From Amyelois transitella (Eukaryota > Arthropoda > Insecta > Lepidoptera > Pyralidae): a DNA stretch of 64,000 bases. Shown in pieces: positions 61,481 through 64,000 of this stretch. The stretch spans positions 5,352,001 to 5,416,000 of the forward strand of contig NC_083517.1 in NCBI RefSeq assembly GCF_032362555.1, read 5' to 3'. Each line of letters opens with the position of its first letter. The stretch's first letter is position 1. The translations under genes were made by a program, and so were the position numbers. The notes beneath the pieces were generated by a model. The model ran no database searches. It worked only from the letters and a program-made list of their open reading frames with translations, and was not told where the DNA came from.

Positions 61481-64000
61481 CAGTAACAGCAACAGTTTTA
61501 GAAGTTAAAAAAAATACCGATATCTAAAAATAGACTAAGCGGGCTGGGGGGTGGCGGGTGAACTGCGCTGAAGGCCGGGTCAATCGGGGTACGGCACGGG
61601 AAACCCCACTCCATAACTAAGTAACACCTTAGAATATATCACTGTCTGCTCAAGCTAGGACGCTTCATATTACACGAATTATCTTTATAATCTTCCTGGG
61701 TATTATGCCAACTGGAAGATTTTCAGTTTTATTTATTTGTTGACAGGAATCAACGAAAGGAAAGAGGATCAATAAACGGTTCGTGGCGGGAGACAGCGAC
61801 CTCGTGCTGGAACTTCGAGGCTTGAAACAACGCATTGCTACTTAAACGTGCATTGATCACCGCCAACAAATATGAGACTGAGTACATTAAATGTAGACTA
61901 AATATTTATTGACAAAGGCGACATTACGGCTGAGAAAATTCTATCAAATCTAAAATCTAGATGTCCATACATAAGATAAGCAGTCATTTTAATGCCATTT
62001 ACATAATAATGAATTTTAGGTTTGGGATTTTTTTAAAAGGTTCTAGAAATTATTTGGAAGAATTAAATAATAAAAATCCCTTTTTTTCTCTTTCGTTGTT
62101 CCAAATTACGAGTTAGTTAATTTACTTTTATGTACTTACAGCAACACTGAAACTTTTTCCTACTATAATAATACTTAGAGCTGAGAAATTATTTAATATT
62201 AAACTGTATAAAATGAAAATGTTGTACAAAAACTGACTATAATCTGTGTGGGATGAGTTGTTGATTGTTGAAACTATATCTATTATTGATTAATGGTAGG
62301 ATACATACACGTTGCCCTTTCAGTCGTCGGCAGCTATTGCACAATGATGTGCGTTTTTGTAAATATGTAGAATTATCTAAAAATTACTTTACTTTAGATA
62401 GAAATTAATTTTACATAATCTTGTGGATGACAAATCTATTACAGCTAGAGTTTCAGTCTTCGAGCTTAAACAAGTGCAAAGTACTCGTACTTGAAGTCGT
62501 ATCTGATCCCTTCACACCACTTTAGGATAAAATGTTTTGAAAAAGCTATTGCTATTTTTAATGATCGTGTTTGTTACTGTGTTTACTTGTATTTATTTAA
62601 TATATCATGAACTTATTTTATGGAAGACTTAAGTATTAAATTTAAAGTTGTACCTAACAATGGACACAAACAATTTATTTCATTGCTGCCTAATTGTATT
62701 TTTTTCCGTTCAGGTGCTATTTCAGTAGATATTACTTTTATACTTATTACTTGGTCTACAGTCTACTTACATAGACAATAAGAAATGGTCTATTTGCAAA
62801 GCAAAATTCATTAGTATACTAATAAAGCGATTCTCTCAAGAAAATGGAGGATTAGGTGATATTTTAGCTTTACAGCTTCTTAACTAAACTTATAACTAAT
62901 AGATATACACATGGTCTTAAAGACCCATCAAAAGATGCTTTTGATTGCGTCCGTCATCTTTTTCATGGTTAATCCCAATCTCTACTCGTTTAGTGTAAGA
63001 TTTACTACTAAATCCACACTTGTAAAAATAGTGTTTTAACAAAGTACCTACATCTTAAGAAAATGTATACCTATTTCCAAAGTACCTACATATCTGTTTT
63101 TAAAAATTGTCAAATTAATTGAATTAATTTGACAATAATAATCCTAGTTTATAATAATGTATGTAATTAGAAGCCTCTGAAGTATTACTAGTTGATGTTA
63201 ATGTCCGTTGATCGTCGATACCATATTTTCGATGTTGTGATTTATTGTTATCTATCTCTTTTTTTTTTAAAACTACCATCTAATTTGTGAATGTTATTTA
63301 GGTGCTTACCTATAACTCATAAATTATTATTTTCATAATAACCTGGGTTTGTTAAAAATTATATTTTTTACAATGTTTTCAATTTTATGTAACTAGTCAT
63401 CCCAATCGGAAATTAAAATTGTTAATTAATCGGAATACCCATTTTGTACGCTATTTATTATGCATCATACGCCAAACGCGTTCAAAATATAATAGCACAT
63501 ATTTTTGTTATTATCTTGGGAAGTTGTTAGTTCTTTAGTATTATATTTTATTGAATTTATGACATTATAAATAAATAGAGTTCACAGTATCTACCTATTG
63601 TGTAGTACATAAAATACATATAATGAAAAAATAATGATAAAATAAATGACACTACCGATTTAAATAATTTCTTTATTTTATAACAATAATCTAATTGATT
63701 ATTTTTGTAGGTTACCCATTTAACATACATACTATATAACTTCGTAAACATACATACATATGGTCACGTCTATATCCCTTGCGGGGTAGACAGAGTCTCT
63801 CTTCCCCGCAAGGGATATAGACGTGATCATATGAATGAAAAATAAATACCTACTTATAAACGAGACTAATTTAATTTAAAATAAAAACAAAACTATCGTT
63901 AGTTCAGCAACGTTAGACATATAAAAAGAAAATATGACGATCCCTGCCAAAATTAGATAACTCAACCAAGCATACAATATTTAGAGGCTGTCGGTCGCCC
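61481..64000. other. non-coding flank
   Basis: AT-rich DNA without a recognised gene. A small GC-rich patch near 61538-61612 (gggctggggggtggcggg) and the foldback at 63758-63832 are the only structures seen. It may be 3' flank or an intron of the gene at 60442. Confidence 0.5.
63758..63832. repeat. foldback of a dispersed-repeat head, 29-bp arms
   Basis: Arm 63758-63786 is the head of the 'cacgtctatatccctt' family. Arm 63804-63832 is its inverted complement with one mismatch, around a 17-nt loop (63787-63803). Only the first 30 or so bases of the family are present, in mirror image. Confidence 0.93.

Overview
The window is AT-rich animal nuclear DNA, most likely from a moth or butterfly. The grounds are long gene-poor stretches, canonical GT/AG splice sites, a coding exon closely resembling insect Fat cadherin, and many copies of dispersed repeats of a lepidopteran kind: a tRNA-headed SINE and the 'cacgtctatatccctt' and 'tcacgcctctttccc' families. 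The species call is an inference. There are no prokaryotic features, rRNA genes, CRISPR arrays or true tRNA genes that I can see.

Layout. (1) 1-30362: part of one very large intron. The minus-strand exon at 30363-35516 ends in a perfect AAG|GTAAGT donor, and no further cadherin coding is visible to its left. The intron holds SINE fragments, other dispersed repeats, several hairpins and a few short GC-rich islands. (2) 30363-35516 (minus): first coding exon of the giant protocadherin and tumour suppressor fat (ft), 1718 codons, with signal peptide and about 15.5 cadherin repeats in one uninterrupted exon. (3) 35517-36060: GC-rich 5'UTR/promoter side of fat. (4) 36061-41787: intergenic, with dispersed repeats in head-to-head arrangement and a GC-rich block carrying a CRE-type palindrome. 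(5) 41788-47478 (plus): a complete LTR-to-LTR but defective Ty3/gypsy errantivirus. It has 263-bp LTRs differing at one base, a 4-bp target duplication, no gag/protease/RT core, RNase H and integrase retained with frameshifts, and an F-type env gene split by a SINE. (6) 48221-51476 (minus): a very young BEL/Pao element with identical 212-bp LTRs and a 5-bp target duplication, keeping only gag and protease. (7) 51917-51964: a perfect 22-bp-arm palindrome. (8) 52403-53206: a 5'-truncated non-LTR retrotransposon tail. (9) 53559-56029 (minus): a decayed multi-exon transposase-like gene, with a 39-bp palindrome inside its coding part. (10) 56030-60340: intergenic repeats. (11) 60360-61480 (plus): a small two-exon gene with a TATA box. 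It encodes a secreted, tyrosine-rich protein with dibasic sites that looks like a neuropeptide or prohormone precursor. (12) 61481-64000: repeat-bearing non-coding DNA, ending with a 29-bp-arm foldback built from one dispersed-repeat head.

Only fat and the prohormone-like gene look like functional host genes. They are not obviously connected, and the ~24 kb between their 5' ends has been a landing zone for retroelements. I found no convincing new multi-gene system. The most unusual items are the defective retroelements with nearly identical LTRs, which suggest recent mobilisation of already broken copies, and a set of long perfect palindromes.
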